NCBI GenBank assembly: GCA_004794785.1
Contig: SJOL01005976.1
Span: 385,784-449,783, forward strand
Length of the DNA: 64,000 nucleotides
Direction: 5' to 3'
From: Opisthorchis felineus
Lineage: Eukaryota > Platyhelminthes > Trematoda > Opisthorchiida > Opisthorchiidae
The translations under genes were made by a program, and so were the position numbers. This document shows, piece after piece, positions 39,060 through 52,164 of the stretch (positions are counted from its first letter, which is position 1; each line of letters opens with the position of its first letter). Below the pieces are notes generated by a model. That model searched no databases, was not told where the DNA came from, and worked only from the letters and a program-made list of their open reading frames with translations.

Positions 39060-42000
39060 AAGTTCCACAAATCATCATAACCGAGCGATTCAGACTGATT
39101 TGTTGAAATCTCCCGTCGAAACCAAATTGTTGCGCAAGTGAATGTATTTAGCTGATTACGTCAAATTTAGGTTCCATCAGGACACAAGGTTGACAAAGAC
39201 TCATCGACTCAGCCTGTCTCACGAGGCCCAAGAAAAGCGAAACCGGTCTTGAGCTATTAAAAAGCTTTTAGCAACCTTGTGAGTAGTGTTCATTCGAGAA
39301 ACAAGGTGGCCCCACTTGCCTTCCCCTAAAGCGATAAAACCTTCGTCATGATCTCGACCGTATCTTCATTCAACTGATATTACTTACAGCACGATAACTA
39401 CTAACTTTTTTACTTTCCAAATAAGCAGTACAGAAAACCAAATGTCAGATGTTCTTCAGTATGTTCTTTAAGATCCAAAATTGTCACGAGATAGGTTAAG
39501 GACACTTTTCCCTCTTATTGATGACTTATACGTTATTCTAAAGTTGTTATCTAGATATATTGGGGTTCCGATTTTCCGTCCCTTACTTATCAATAAAAGT
39601 GACCACAATTTGTTAACTAACTAAGCTTGCGCAAAGTAGCAGTCGATAGCACAAATTATCCCACACAAACTTCGTAGCATTTCCTACACTAGTGTGATAT
39701 CCACTTAAGTAATTCCCAAAAGTGAAGATAAACATGGTATCCCACTCGGTCATATGACTTACTTGTTCTTTGGGCATCCAAAGTCTAAGGTCGCCAGATG
39801 GTCATAAAACGGAACGATCGGTGATTAATGTCACTAGCTAACACGTTTTCTGATTGGATAAAATAGCTTGACGACTTCGCTTGCTCTCGGTCTCTTCCCA
39901 CCGAAGTAGTGACGCTCAACGCCCACCGAAACACGATCTTAGATGAACTTCGCACATAAAAAATAAACAAGGCTAAAAAGGATACATAAATAATAAACTG
40001 ACTCACGTTGGCTCGCTGAGGTTTCACCTTACTTGCTTTGCTAAGAACCTACATTTAAACAGCGACAAGTAGATGAGGCTGAGCACTGCAACGCGTTGTA
40101 TGTTGTGTTTCTAGCTCATTGGTATATAGCTGTGATGTATTTTGCCTGTCTGAGGTTAAGCTCACCGTACATCTAATTTATCCCAATTCGAATACACTAA
40201 AAAAACGAAGTCTTCCACAGAGAAGACCACCCGCACGAACCTGATTGATGGGCCTATTTGCAACTGAATGCCACTCAGTCTTTGTCAAAGAAATGGTAAA
40301 TTTCCATTTAATCATTCTTAGTGTTTTCAATAGATTGTACGTAATAGCATTAAATCCTCTGCTTATCTGGACGCCCCTTTACACCTGCGCCCGTGAAGAC
40401 AACGGAAATCAATCGACCTGGTAACTGGAAACGCGGTTTTGCACGTTGAACTCGGAGAAGTACAAAATGTTAGCACTGCGACTCTCCGGATGGCACAGCA
40501 GAATAACCGGGCACGATGGTTTGATATGCGAATCGCACGACACGTTATCGAAAGGTCAAGTCAAGTCAAGTTTTTTTACATCCTCAGTCATCCGGCATGC
40601 ACACAAATCCGATAGTCTGAACGAGTTGTACAATTACCTATCTTTAAAGGCTCGATATTGTCATGAATTGCGGTGTATCCCAAGGCAACTTTCTAGCAGC
40701 ATGTCCACGCAAAACTTTGGGGCTCGAAACCTGTAAATGGGCTTTTCTATCTCTCCCTTACCACTGTTTCTCGATTAATATGTTCCACTAAGTATTCCGT
40801 TGGCCACCGACATTTTCAGGCAGTTGTTACATTTTCCGGCTAGAAAGAAGATTGATCCTGCTGCCGCTACTACCACCTACTATCTCCTGTCCAAATAATC
40901 TTATTTTTGCACGTACCAGGATTGACAGCATTGCTCCACCGGGATGTTTGTACCTTCTCTCTATTGTCTTTTGTTAATCCTCTGATGAAACAAATGGTGA
41001 AAAGTGTGGGTGCTTCCAATCCACCCTCTGTCACTTGGTCGACCAGGCTCGACATTTCTGCAGCAACATTTGTATTGGTCACAAATCCTTTTTGTCCGTC
41101 AAAATGTCTGGCTTGTGTCCAGGAATAATCTGATCCTCTATTTATAAGTAACTACAGGAGAACTTCTGATATCAACCTGAAGCAGGTAGAGCTGTATGCA
41201 CTATAATTTTGCGAATTGTCTTTTTTTCACCCCACTTACAAAGCTCTACTAAGTAAATTAGCTGACTTGTTTCCCGGGGATGTTATGTGTTCCTTTCCGG
41301 CGACTTAGGCCTGTGAATGTTTTCATAAAGTTACACCTAGTGAATGGATTGTCCAGAGGCACATGTAAATGAACCACCCCCGAAACATTTGATTTGCCAT
41401 GTATTCTAGAGTCAGCATGTCCAATCGGCTACTGATAGAGCTAAATAGTCGTTTATTTCATAACCCCTAACGATCCTTTCTGTCTTCAGCAGGGTGCTGC
41501 ATTATTTTTCATTCGTTGGCTGTTTTGCTATTCTAGTTGAGGTTAACGGCCTAAACAGAAGGCCTTCGGTTAGCTCCATATTTATGGTAAGCAGATATCT
41601 TTGGAGGCCTTTGACTTTCCGGTCTATCCTTCGGATTTTATTATTAACAAGGATCTTATATATTATGACCTCTATCACAGGCCATCATCTCTAGCCCTCA
41701 GGATATTCAAAGTGTCTCGATGTTCAGTAAGTGATAAATATGCCTAATGCGTGTCAAAAAACTCGGGTTCAGAACTTGGCCCACCAGCCTGTTACGAGTA
41801 AATCCGTTTGCTGGTGACCCCAGATAAACCCTTCATTTGTAAGCGAATGTGAATGTCCATTCTAGATATTTATACGTACATAAGTATATATACTTCCATA
41901 TATAAACAGGCGTCCTCTCGTCTATACAACTGCTCCAATAAAGACAGTCCATCAGGTTCAAAATATTCCTACTGAAAGGTACTGCACAAAAGTGCGATGA

Positions 42001-44490
42001 TCGTCTTTCTGGAAAAATAGAATGTGTATATCATCACCAAAAAGCGCTGACATTTTAGGTTCATATATAGACACTTGTGTTATACATATTATCCATTTGC
42101 AGACGTTATCGGAATCTGTATGTTTTATGAGACTGTATCTACAGGGCAGTACTTGAATAATCCGTCACTCTATTTCCACCATCCTTCGTCTTCCTATATT
42201 ATCAGTTTGCAAGGATAAAATATTAAGTCATCTAACTTTTTATATACGTCATTTTTGTCGGAACTTAGTTCATACCGTTTTAAGCGGAGACCAACGGTTT
42301 TTGCCCGGGAATTGGCAGCAGCATTAGGCGAGTTCATATTTTTCAGTTAATGGCAAAAGACGCAACTAACCAGCTGTCCACAGCATCATTGTTACTCGTT
42401 TACTCAGGACTATTGCAGGACTTCAAGTGAAGGCACTGGTAGCGAGAGTTTAGTAGGTATCTGTTGGGAGTGATACAACAGCGTGAGATAAGTGCACATA
42501 AATAGGTATCCTTTGGAGGGACTGCAATGCATTGTCTATTGATTGAAGTCAAATTTTTGCAAATCAGAGAACGATGTTAAGAAGTGTAAAAGATGTTTAC
42601 TTTTTTGGTTGCTTATGCAAAGCTCCATTTGAGCAATGTCGTGCCCACTGGATTACAAAGGGACCACACAGTAGTAACTTTGTGTTAAAAGGCTTCAAAC
42701 CTGGACTACCGTTTTTGTAAACCAAGAAAGTTAAATGACACTGTGAAGGGAAAAGAAGAGCGGAGTAATTACAACTGACCACCTAACAATGGAAAATTGC
42801 ACCGAAGACAACTAAGTTTACATAGGAGTGTTTCGACGACCCAAAACAAGTCTCCGAGTAGTATCAATAAGCACTTTCAGTCTGGAGCCGAAAACCTATA
42901 GCACTTTAAAAATTATCTTTTAACAACTGGTCCGTTCCTTGTTAAAGAAGGTTATTATATCCAGGGCTGCCCCACCAAGTAACGCAGAGTATCATTGTGC
43001 ACCACCAGGAGGTCTTGTTATTGAATCTTGTATTGATTCTTCCCACTTTAGGTCGATGTAGATCTGCGCATTACCGGATCAATTGGTGTGATTTTACCCA
43101 TTTAGTTCACTTAGAAAGCCACGTTGTCAAAATATTATCGAACGTTTGGATGTGACACTGCTAACAGCAATCTGATTCATCCAGTGAAGCCTTCATTATA
43201 TAGATTTTATTAGACTCTATTCTAAACAGTACTTAGAAGATCAAGAAAACTTCCACATGGCATGCAATCAAGTAAGCGTTGTCTGAAAACGCTCCAGGCT
43301 TGCAATCTAGCTAAGATGACTTGCTGAATTATAAGGTTTATACAGCGATGACCAATAACAGCAAATCTGGATCACATCTGGGTATACCAAAGTACCGATG
43401 AGAAATTCGAGTGCAAAAATTCTGAGGCTAGACATGGTTAGTAGCGGAGAGATATAGCACCTACTTATATTAAACATGACTCCTTTCAGCTAGTTATCAC
43501 AAGGGGAACATTGTGGCCGCATACGTGTTCAGACTGCCCTGCGTTCTGAACAGGGGGAAGAAAGTGGGCAAAATTAACCATATATTAATGCACAGCTGAA
43601 ACAACTGGAGTGTCACATTGCTTACCAATACTTAACCTTAAGGAAGTAAGGTGAATTTTATTACTAGAAGCCTTTTGAAAGAAGTTATTCTTAGAATGGT
43701 TAGGTTGCACCACAAAGGGTGGTAGCTCATAGCGTAAAACTATCAAGGTGTTTTGGGGATGGATGAATTTTTTGGAATTAGCTGCGATTCCAGCATTCTT
43801 GTGGACTCACTTTGTCATAACTATCGATTAGCTTCTTGGTTGCAACGCATCTTAAATGCGGGCGTACCAGTACTTATCACAGTTGTTGGTAGCAATCTAA
43901 TTTCTTCAGACTAGACCAGTGCAATTACTAGCTCGCTTTCACAGCTTTTTAGTCCCTATAGTGAAATTCAGACTCAACGTCAACCGGGTATTTGTGTATT
44001 TGTTCGGCAAACATGTGCCTGTAAAATGTTTATCAATGACCTTTTTAAAATATTTCACCTTTTGTCCAATACGAATAACTTTATCCAATTGCAGTGGTGT
44101 AGCTAAGCGCGTTGAGATGCAAAACTAACCCAGGCACTCGGTCAGCTCCAAAGGGTGCAACCGTACAAAATGGCTACAATTCGGTGAGGCATTTGCCACT
44201 GAGAGAAGTAAGATCTCTGATTATTTCCAACCAGCAAATTTAGACGAAAGGGTGCCATAGCTGGTGCTCTTCGTGTAATGATTACAGTCATCCGTGAGCT
44301 CTTTGCGGAACAAGCAACTATTGCTGTTAGTAATGCTGGAAAACAAGGTTGTTATCTCATCAGTTGTGGAAAAATGAAAACAACCAAAAGTACCTAACCA
44401 CAAAAAAGAAATTTGTTGGTGATCAGATAGGAACCAAATTTTCCCCTTGTGGAGACCACACAACATCTTATGCTGCCCATCATAAAAAAT
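39060..44490. other. No supported feature
   Basis: AT-rich DNA. TGGTGACCCC at 41812-41821 matches the first ten bases of a tRNA-Trp-type primer-binding site used by CsRn1-like elements, but no LTR ends next to it. Confidence 0.4.
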
Positions 44491-44498
44491 TCACTTAC

Positions 44499-44653
44499 TT
44501 GACGAAATCGTTTGCCAGTAGTCATCCGAACCATGCGCTTGCAAACCTCCGTGTTTTTAGATAAATGAGTGGCGTATGCTGCCCTTTTACTCAGTGTAAT
44601 TTTATCATACTCAGATTGGTTGATGGCTGTCAAAAGGTCTCCTTTCGTTTTCC
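44499..44653 (-). CDS. Candidate exon, unrecognised basic protein segment
   Basis: A minus-strand frame is open from 44684 and ends at a strong donor, GTCAA|GTAAGT (44498). Possible acceptors are CGAG (exon from 44653) or TTTTGACAG (exon from 44626), neither with a strong pyrimidine tract. It reads TKGDLLTAINQSEYDKITL, SKRAAYATHLSKNTEVCK and MVRMTTGKRF: charged, rich in Lys/Arg and without low-complexity runs. The family is unknown. Confidence 0.35.
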
Positions 44654-44990
44654 CTCGATTGTCATGTGTACATCGGATTGGCAGTCACCCACAGTAGCAC
44701 ACCTTGCCCGAATCAAACCGGTTGTTTCAACAGGACTGCGCACAAGCATGCGGTTAGCTGATTGATTTGAATGCCCGTGAAGCTGACCTATCCTTTCGCA
44801 AGAGACAGTCTTTGTAAATAAAAGTACTGACGTTAAAGTAATCCATAGGTATAAAAGATGCTGACAGATTAACCATTATTTTATTCAAGACAATAACGTA
44901 TTTGCAGGGCATTTAGTGACTTACATTACGGCAAATATTTTTGGCAGTTAAGGTTTGACATCCGGTTTGATGCACAAGTTGTGTTTTAGT

Positions 44991-45020
44991 TAATCTAATC
45001 TAATCTAATCTAATCTAATC
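44991..45020 (+). repeat. (TAATC)6 tandem repeat
   Basis: Six perfect pentamer units in uncharacterised DNA. Confidence 0.95.
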
Positions 45021-46090
45021 AGTCGAATGACTAGAGGGACTCGTACTCAACGCGTAGAACAAATACGTCCTTACACAGCATCCACGGACATATTTTGTTC
45101 GTCATGTCGACTTTATCTGTTTCACCGTAGTAACCCCCCCCTATGTAAAACGGTGTATGATTTCCACAAATTGGTGCATCTGCAGCTCATATGTTTCGCC
45201 ACCTCTCTGGCCACTGTGGACTCATTCCAATTTTTTGGAGCATAAGTTGGGACGCGGCGGATATATAGTAAATGTACGGAAGGCACGAAATAAACATGTA
45301 GGCACCACACAGTAATACCGCATATGCAGTGAGTGCCAAAAGGAAGCCTTTTGAGTCTCAGGCCAGGATGTTCTAATAACTTCCACTTCTATAAAAAAAC
45401 GGCCATGGAATTGACTCTTCCAGTGGAATCCCATTCAAAAAGAAGATGACATCACAATAGCCCGTTCTAAGTTTTTGCAGTAAGTATTGTTGAGTTGTTT
45501 TGCCCTGCCTACTGGGTTTTGGGTCAACAAGTTTTTCTTGCTTTGCATTCACAAATATTGTCATGCATTTCCCTGCCTACAGTCAACTTGACAAGGCCTT
45601 TGAAAGCGAGCACTCCCCATGAGTTACGACCATGTCAGAACGTCTGGCCTATCGTTATCTACAAAACGTTTCAATAAATGATTAAGATGCTTTGTATTAC
45701 TATACTGGGTTTCACTCTGCATGTGCTCTAACTAAAGACAATTTGACCGTTACAGTCGAAATTCCAAAAACGCCAGTTTAATGTCATAAGGAAGCAACCA
45801 ATGCAACCGAGTGTCAAATTGCGCCATAAAGTTAGCCCTCTAGAAGACCCCTGAAGGATAATTTACATGTGACGTCCTCTGTGAGGGTCTTCTCATAACG
45901 GTAGCCGATTCGGGGGGGAACCTGCTGCGTGAGTGACGAGGAGCATTGAGAGCTTTAGGTCTCTTCAGTTAATTCGTCTACCCGCAGAAGGATCTCACTT
46001 AAAAATCTTAGTTTATTTTAGTGCAGGTAATCCGTGGACCAATTATTGGAGTCACAATCTACCCCGCAACAAAATACCATCCCATACTAT

Positions 46091-46112
46091 AGATATATAT
46101 ATATATATATTA
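46091..46112. repeat. AT microsatellite
   Basis: A short (AT)n run. Confidence 0.9.
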
Positions 46113-46985
46113 TACACTTGAAGAATGTGGTAGTGCGCGCTGTCAAACAAACCATAACAGACAAATATACAAGTGACTGTGCTGGCCTTCCAGTTGATCA
46201 CAATCAGAAATGCAGTAATGTCTGAAATTATTGAAGGATTTCGCCTCAAGTGCATATGAATGGCGATTGCAACCTTTAAACAGGATAGGATTTATTCAGG
46301 CTCCATAATCTATTGGGAAATTTGGACGTTCAACTGTAAGTATTGTTTGTAAGTTAGGTTGTGCATTTCATGATTATCGGACGATATCTCAGCATGGATG
46401 TGTTCCATCCTCCTAAGAAAGCATTCACTATCGATATTTTTGTTCCCATCGCCCACACAGTTATTTGTCTGCGAAAACATATGATCAGACAATACAACTG
46501 AGCAGCCTAGTTATCGGTATTTATCAGCAAGCCTTGTGATATGGATGTCAAGATAACCAAAGTTGGTATTTAGAAAGCATAGGAATTTGGGCAAACCATT
46601 TGGCATGTCAGTAGAGTTTCGCCAACGGAGTCACATTAAACTCTAGATGTTCCGCTCCCAAAATACGTTCTGTAAGTAACCGCTTCCCTATATATTTGAA
46701 CTGCCTATGTGGCTGGCCAGTCTGATATCCCTAAAAAAGTATCAGCCTGTGAATGCATGCTTGCTTCACATGACATCGCCTGGTCAAACTATCCCTTTCG
46801 TGTCACTGATTGCCACAGACAGCATATTACTAAACAATGTAATTTGGTGCATTTACCGTACGATCTTCAGTCGACAAGTGAACTTAAAGTAGGCAATTTT
46901 TCGAAGAAGGTGAAATCCATGTTATAAGCTCACCGGATTTCAGACTCCTTGATAAGAGTGTAGTACATATACCGTTTATAGGCAC

Positions 46986-47222
46986 CTGAAAATTTTCAAA
47001 GGAGATTTCGTCATGTAAGTAAGACCAGCCTAGGCTGAAAACCGAAGGGCGCAATACAGCTATTTCATCCTCATTAGGAGCCACCAGCAGTGCGCAACTT
47101 AAAGCTTCAGGAAATTTCGAATCCACCACCTCACGGCTAAATATTTGAACGCGTAACCGTCCGGGCACCAGGAGCTGATCAACAATGCGATTAACTTGCA
47201 CTTCGACAGGATATAGTGCCAT
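46986..47222 (-). CDS. Candidate initial coding exon, unrecognised
   Basis: A 79-codon minus-strand frame opens at ATG 47222, just after an in-frame TGA. It ends at TTTTCAG|GTGCCT, where a donor is possible. It begins MALYPVEVQVNRIVDQLLVP and continues FSREVVDSKFPEALSCALLV and NEDEIAVLRPSVFSLGWSYL. Codon third positions look mixed, as in a real gene. Unspliced, the frame continues to 46884. No family is recognised. Confidence 0.35.
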
Positions 47223-47489
47223 TCACCATTCAATCGCGAAATTTACATCACATGTTCACGTGCTCAGCACAAAATGTCTTCGATCACAGGACGAATCTCT
47301 AGTGGGAATTCCCACGTCGCCCCACACCACCAAGAAATCCTTAGTAGCTTATAGTAAGAACAATTCATATCCTTCTGAGAAGTAGGAGCCAGTCAACAAG
47401 TGACCACGTGGGGCGAACCAAACAAGTGAAGCATAAGTGGTGATATATTCTGTCGAATTGCAAGGTACTCACACCGCTGATCAGCCTCT

Positions 47490-47590
47490 CTTGGTCGGCC
47501 AGTTAACGTTTGGATTACTAGCCAAGAATTAGCGGGTTCGAGTCTCCCCGAGTTTCGTGAGATGAACATTGTTGATGGCTCCGAATAGGA
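47490..47590 (+). repeat. tRNA-derived SINE-like fragment
   Basis: GGTCGGCCAGTTAACG resembles an A box (about 47493-47508) and GGTTCGAGTCTCC (47535-47547) is a good B box. No matching acceptor stem is seen, so this is listed as a SINE-like relic and not a tRNA gene. Confidence 0.4.
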
Positions 47591-47599
47591 ACGAAACAG

Positions 47600-50090
47600 C
47601 TTCTCGACTTTTCAGCATAGAAGCCTGATCTCTTCAGGGAATATCGCCGTTAAAAATCTCTCTGGAAACTCTGAAGAATAATAACATGCAGTATTGTCTG
47701 AATCCCGCGTTTCATCTATTTCTGGACAAAGATTACTGCGGATATGCTGAAATTTTCTACGCCGACAATGTGCTTTAGGGATTGTTGTTGTTTTGCACAT
47801 AACACAATTTCCCCAAAATAACGCATTTTTCAAGGACACTACTCTTCAAAATGATGGATACCTTGTTTATCTTACTAGTCGGTAAGAAGTGATCGTCGAA
47901 AGTGTTATGGGAATAGAACTTAAAGCAAAAATTGCAGACTCCAATATTTGTCTTGTGCGTAGGCAGGACTTTTAACTGATAGGTGGCAGATTCATACACC
48001 CAGTGACCAAATTATGACTGTCCATTTTTAGGCACAACATTTGTAACATTAATTTTGGAACAAACTGCAGTTCAGTAGAAATGTAGATTGTTAATCATTC
48101 ATCTCCACAAACCTTACAGAAGAAAAATTGGAAAATGACCGTGGACATGACCTACATTCATTTTGATTTTCAGCCTCTTACTGGATTCCAAGCCAGAACT
48201 AAGGCAAATTCCCGGTAGTGGATCCCAAACACCAAGTTACACAACCTAGATTCAAAAATTACTCAACATTCTGTTTATATAGTAAAATCACACCACATGT
48301 TGAATGAAATTCAAAGTTTATGTTACTGAGGATCACACTAACAAAGAAATTGGAACAAAACTGATCACATGCATAAGGAAGATAAGTAGTGTGTTGGTTT
48401 GGTCATCAGGGTGTACTGTGATCGACAACGGATAGTTGGGCCTATTGCTGACCCGAACACTAGGTTAACTGCTGTGTTAAGATTGGTTGTCAGATATTTG
48501 GCACCGATGATTTGACGTGTGATGGAAGCTTCTAAATACGTCTATTTGTGTGAGACGTTTCTAACCAATTCACAGCATGGGCTGTGCCGAACGACCCGGT
48601 AAAGTCGTAATGCACTTCTCATAAGCTTGATGAATACTCTTCTGCTTAAGAACATCATAAACGAGAGATTCCGCTAGGTTCCAGGTGACTATCCCATCAA
48701 AACCAAATTGATATTGTTTACAAACACAATTCTTCGATTACAACAGAGGACCCATTTTGACTGCTTTACCTCAATGCGTTGTCAGACGAATCAGTTTGAG
48801 CAAACATATTCGAATAGGCTCGGAGAAGCAGTTGCTTTGAACAGCCATCTAGATTGGCCATGGGTAGTTGTGGAATTTGTAAAATTTACTTCCGCTAAAA
48901 CACCGTTTAAACAATGTTCCCTCTTTGCTGGCGCAGTGGCTGCAGCTCGCCTGTTTGTATGACATCTTATCCAATAAGGTCAAAAACAAACCGTAAGATG
49001 TCAGTTCGCCCATCAAACATACCAACGCATCCTAATCGGTTCACAGTTACCTCAGTCTATAATTTGGATGGAAGTCATCAAATTTTTGATCATTGGATCC
49101 TGCAACTCTGTGTACAAAAGTAATTTGTGCAATTTCCGAACTTGTTCTGGCCTTCGAAAAATCCTTTTCCATGAATGTCCGACACTGGAGCTGACCATTT
49201 GATTCCATGATTCGCTGACCTATAAATTGCTTCCAGTATCGTATATACACGCATGATTTTCAAGTAACCGCTGCATGTTCTCTCTGGCGGGTACCATAGG
49301 ATTCATTTAGTCGCTCGAAAAACAAAACGTTTACGTGAAGTAGCCTTTGTCCTGTCGCTGAATTGGATATTTTCCAACTTCTGCCTGTCTGCACAGAATG
49401 CATGTGCCCACGTGTTCTAACTCTTTAGCGTCGAAACAAGATGCCATAAATTTTCATCTTACTGTTTAAAACATATCCCTTCCTATTCTGATGCGACTCT
49501 CCAGAACAACCCAGAAAATAATAAAGGCAAAATGAAACGGATTTTTGCTCCCATTATATTTTATTATTAGTAGACGATCTAGACTACTCCAGAACATCAA
49601 CTATAGACATTTGAACAGCAAAGCCCTTGAGCTACCTAAGCTACACCCGTGCACGCTGACCGTTTACGCATTGTGTAGTCAGCAGACTGGAATACAGTCA
49701 CACCTGAGCGAAATGTATTTTCCTCCGGCTTATTCACTTGCTTTCTGCGACAGCAGTGCAGAAAGTAACGTGACAAAATGTACTGAAGTTAATGAGCAGA
49801 TATTGGATGGTAAGTCTGTGTTTTCTTTTGAATATAATCAATTTTGCCAACATATATAAGTACTCTGTAGATCAGTCAACAATGCATAATAAACGAATAT
49901 CCAGGATAATTAGGGCCCGCTGGTTTTGGACTGAGATTTTAAACATCGTACCACTCAATTTCGGATGTTTCCTCAGCAATGTGATATAATTCAGATGGAA
50001 ACAGTGCCAGCTGCGCGATTAAAATAGCATGTTCAGGGTGATGACTCTGTGTTAGTTTGATGAATTCTCAAAAAAAGCACTTCTTTGGAT
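47600..50090. other. No supported feature
   Basis: Short frames only, including a 75-codon minus frame at 47612-47839 of gene-like composition but without splice support. The PLE insertion begins at its right edge. Confidence 0.4.
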
Positions 50091-50096
50091 GTCTCG

Positions 50097-50246
50097 CTTC
50101 GGACAATCTCGTTTGTTTTCAGGGCGTGTTCTAAGCTGGCTAGGTAATCTTTGTAGGATGCAGCCTCGACGTTAAAGTTGAGTCCTTTCATTAATAGGTC
50201 TTGTTCAGCTTGTTCAGTTCTTGTTCAGTACAGCTGAACAAGAACT
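50097..50246. repeat. Inverted PLE fragment and 13-bp perfect hairpin at the left junction
   Basis: Read on the minus strand, 50097-50206 resembles the PLE coding segment at 50251-50350. It matches copy 2 better than copy 1 around the MKGLNF codons. The two arms meet in a perfect palindrome: 50216-50228 pairs with 50234-50246 around a five-base loop. Both arms come from the same PLE segment read in opposite directions. Such inverted 5' fragments are known at Penelope insertions and suggest template switching or twin priming. Confidence 0.8.
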
Positions 50247-50250
50247 ATGA

Positions 50251-52164
50251 ATGAAAGGAATTAACTTCAACGTTGAGGATGCATCTTACAAAGATTACCT
50301 AGCCAGCTTAGAACACGCGTTGAAAACAAACGAGATGTCCGAGGAGGTTCAACAACAGATCCGACAGACAATCGTACCGGCGATCACACGGAATAGAAAC
50401 ACGCAACTGACTTCCAAACAAGAACGAGACGCGCTCACGAACCTACAAAAGGATGAAACAATCATAATACTACCGGCGGACAAAGGACGCATCACGGTGA
50501 TAATGGACAAGCCAGATTACATTGAGAAGGCCAAACATCTGCTAAATGACACAACGACCTACAAGCCAATCGATCATGATCCAACTTCAAACATCATCAA
50601 TCGAATCAACACGACGCTCAAGAAACTGCAAGCAACACACGAAATAACCAGGCAGGAACGATGGAAAATGAAAGCCGATGATACCAACATCGCACAATTC
50701 TACGGACTACCAAAGGTGCACAAAGAAGGAATTCCACTTAGACCAATCGTTTCACTTCCGGGAACCCCATCTTACAAATTAGCAAAAGACTTATGGAGAA
50801 GATTGAAACACTTAATTTCTGGATCGGAACACACAATCAATAATGCAGGTCAATTTCTACGCAAACTACGGAACGTCAGGGTAGAAGACGATGAAATCAT
50901 GCTTTCATTTGATGTCACATCACTGTTCACTTCAATCAACCACAACCTCGCAAGAGAAACCATAGCAGAACTGTTTCGGAATAATCCAAACACGACAGAA
51001 ACCATGAAACCTGAAAGTCTATGCAAGCTGTTGGACTTTTGCATGGAAACATACTTTACCTTCGACGGACAGATATATCAGCAGCTGAAAGGGACTCCAA
51101 TGGGATCTCCAATATCAGGATTTATCGCTGAGGCAGTAATGCAAAGATTAGAGCGCATGGTACTGCCGATCATCAATCCAAAGCTGTGGATCCGCTACGT
51201 GGACGACACCTTTGTCATCATGAAACGAGATTCAGTACACAATGCACATGAACTGCTCAACACCACGTTTGAAGAGATCAAGTTTACAATCGAACTGGAG
51301 AAGAACAATCGATTACCATTCCTAGACGTTTTGGTGAACAGAAAGGTGGATGGGACTCTGGAAACCTGCGTATACCGGAAAGAGACACATACGGATCAAA
51401 TACTGAACTACAACAGCAATCATCCTGTAAACCATAAGAAGAGCTGCATCCAAACCCTGTTCAAGAGGGCGGAGACACACTGCAGCACCACAGAACTACG
51501 GAAGAAGGAAGAAAACCATCTATTCAGAGTATTCCAGAACAACGGATATCCAAGGAATTTTATCAGGAGAAGCTTGAAAAAGAAGACATCTCAACAACAG
51601 CAACAGCAGGAACAAGCCACCAGACGGGTAGTTCTGCCTTACATCAAGAATATATCGGAACTCGCAACCAGATTATTGGCTCAAAAAGGAATTCTCGTCG
51701 CTCACAAACCGAATGCCACCCTAAGGAAACTAATCTCAAGACCGAAGGACAATCGAGACAAAACCAAGAGTAACAATGTGATATACCAAATCAACTGCAG
51801 CAACTGCAACAAATTCTACGTTGGACAAACTGGGAGGAAATTAGGCACACGAATAAAGGAACACAAGGCGGCTGTCAGGAGACATGACCCTCTATCCTTG
51901 ATATCCATACACGAAGACCAAGAAGGCCACAAATTCAATCTGGAAAACGCGAAAATTTTGGCACACGGAGACACGAGACACGGAAGAGAATTTCTGGAAG
52001 CATGGTACTCCACGGCGGATTCGATCAACCGGTGCATCGAACTGGATCCAATTTACGCGCCTCTACGGGCAAAGGACCAACATCTCAACCGGAATACTCA
52101 AGGAGAACCAAATATTGGATTCGCAAACAAAGAAACAAGGAGCTCCTTGGAGTCGGATCAATAA
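50251..52164 (+). CDS. PLE polyprotein, copy 1 (5'-truncated): reverse transcriptase + GIY-YIG endonuclease
   Basis: The protein has 637 residues and corresponds exactly to residues 197-833 of copy 2, so about 196 N-terminal residues are missing. Reverse-transcriptase motifs follow in order: ILPADKG (73-79), FYGLPKVHKEG (150-160), FDVTSLFTSI with the first catalytic Asp at 221 (220-229), GTPMGSPISG (281-290), RYVDD with catalytic Asp318/Asp319 (315-319) and LPFLDVL (355-361). A Gln run spans 448-453. The C-terminal GIY-YIG nuclease shows CSNC (516-519, zinc-binding pair), YVG (523-525), Arg529 and a Glu at 583 that fits the metal-binding glutamate. The product would copy element RNA at nicked chromosomal ends. 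The Met at 50251 is simply the first one after the truncation junction and is unlikely to be a native start. The stop codon TAA (52162-52164) overlaps an AATAAA hexamer (52160-52165). Confidence 0.93.
   Translation: MKGINFNVEDASYKDYLASLEHALKTNEMSEEVQQQIRQTIVPAITRNRNTQLTSKQERDALTNLQKDETIIILPADKGRITVIMDKPDYIEKAKHLLNDTTTYKPIDHDPTSNIINRINTTLKKLQATHEITRQERWKMKADDTNIAQFYGLPKVHKEGIPLRPIVSLPGTPSYKLAKDLWRRLKHLISGSEHTINNAGQFLRKLRNVRVEDDEIMLSFDVTSLFTSINHNLARETIAELFRNNPNTTETMKPESLCKLLDFCMETYFTFDGQIYQQLKGTPMGSPISGFIAEAVMQRLERMVLPIINPKLWIRYVDDTFVIMKRDSVHNAHELLNTTFEEIKFTIELEKNNRLPFLDVLVNRKVDGTLETCVYRKETHTDQILNYNSNHPVNHKKSCIQTLFKRAETHCSTTELRKKEENHLFRVFQNNGYPRNFIRRSLKKKTSQQQQQQEQATRRVVLPYIKNISELATRLLAQKGILVAHKPNATLRKLISRPKDNRDKTKSNNVIYQINCSNCNKFYVGQTGRKLGTRIKEHKAAVRRHDPLSLISIHEDQEGHKFNLENAKILAHGDTRHGREFLEAWYSTADSINRCIELDPIYAPLRAKDQHLNRNTQGEPNIGFANKETRSSLESDQ

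Noticed and set aside
41812..41821. tRNA-Trp-type primer-binding site TGGTGACCCC
   Set aside because: Only ten bases match, the preceding base is C and not A of a CA terminus, and no LTR or pol remnant lies nearby.
44991..45020. Telomere-like repeat
   Set aside because: TAATC is not the flatworm telomere unit (TTAGGG), and only six copies occur. It is a plain microsatellite.
50850..51044. Minus-strand ORFs within the PLE (also 51816-52037, 52689-52967, 53631-53825, 54597-54818) and plus-strand frames at 52002-52289 and 54783-55168
   Set aside because: Shadows of the reverse-transcriptase/endonuclease frame. Those on the plus strand read the 3' end of the ORF and the spacer in another frame.
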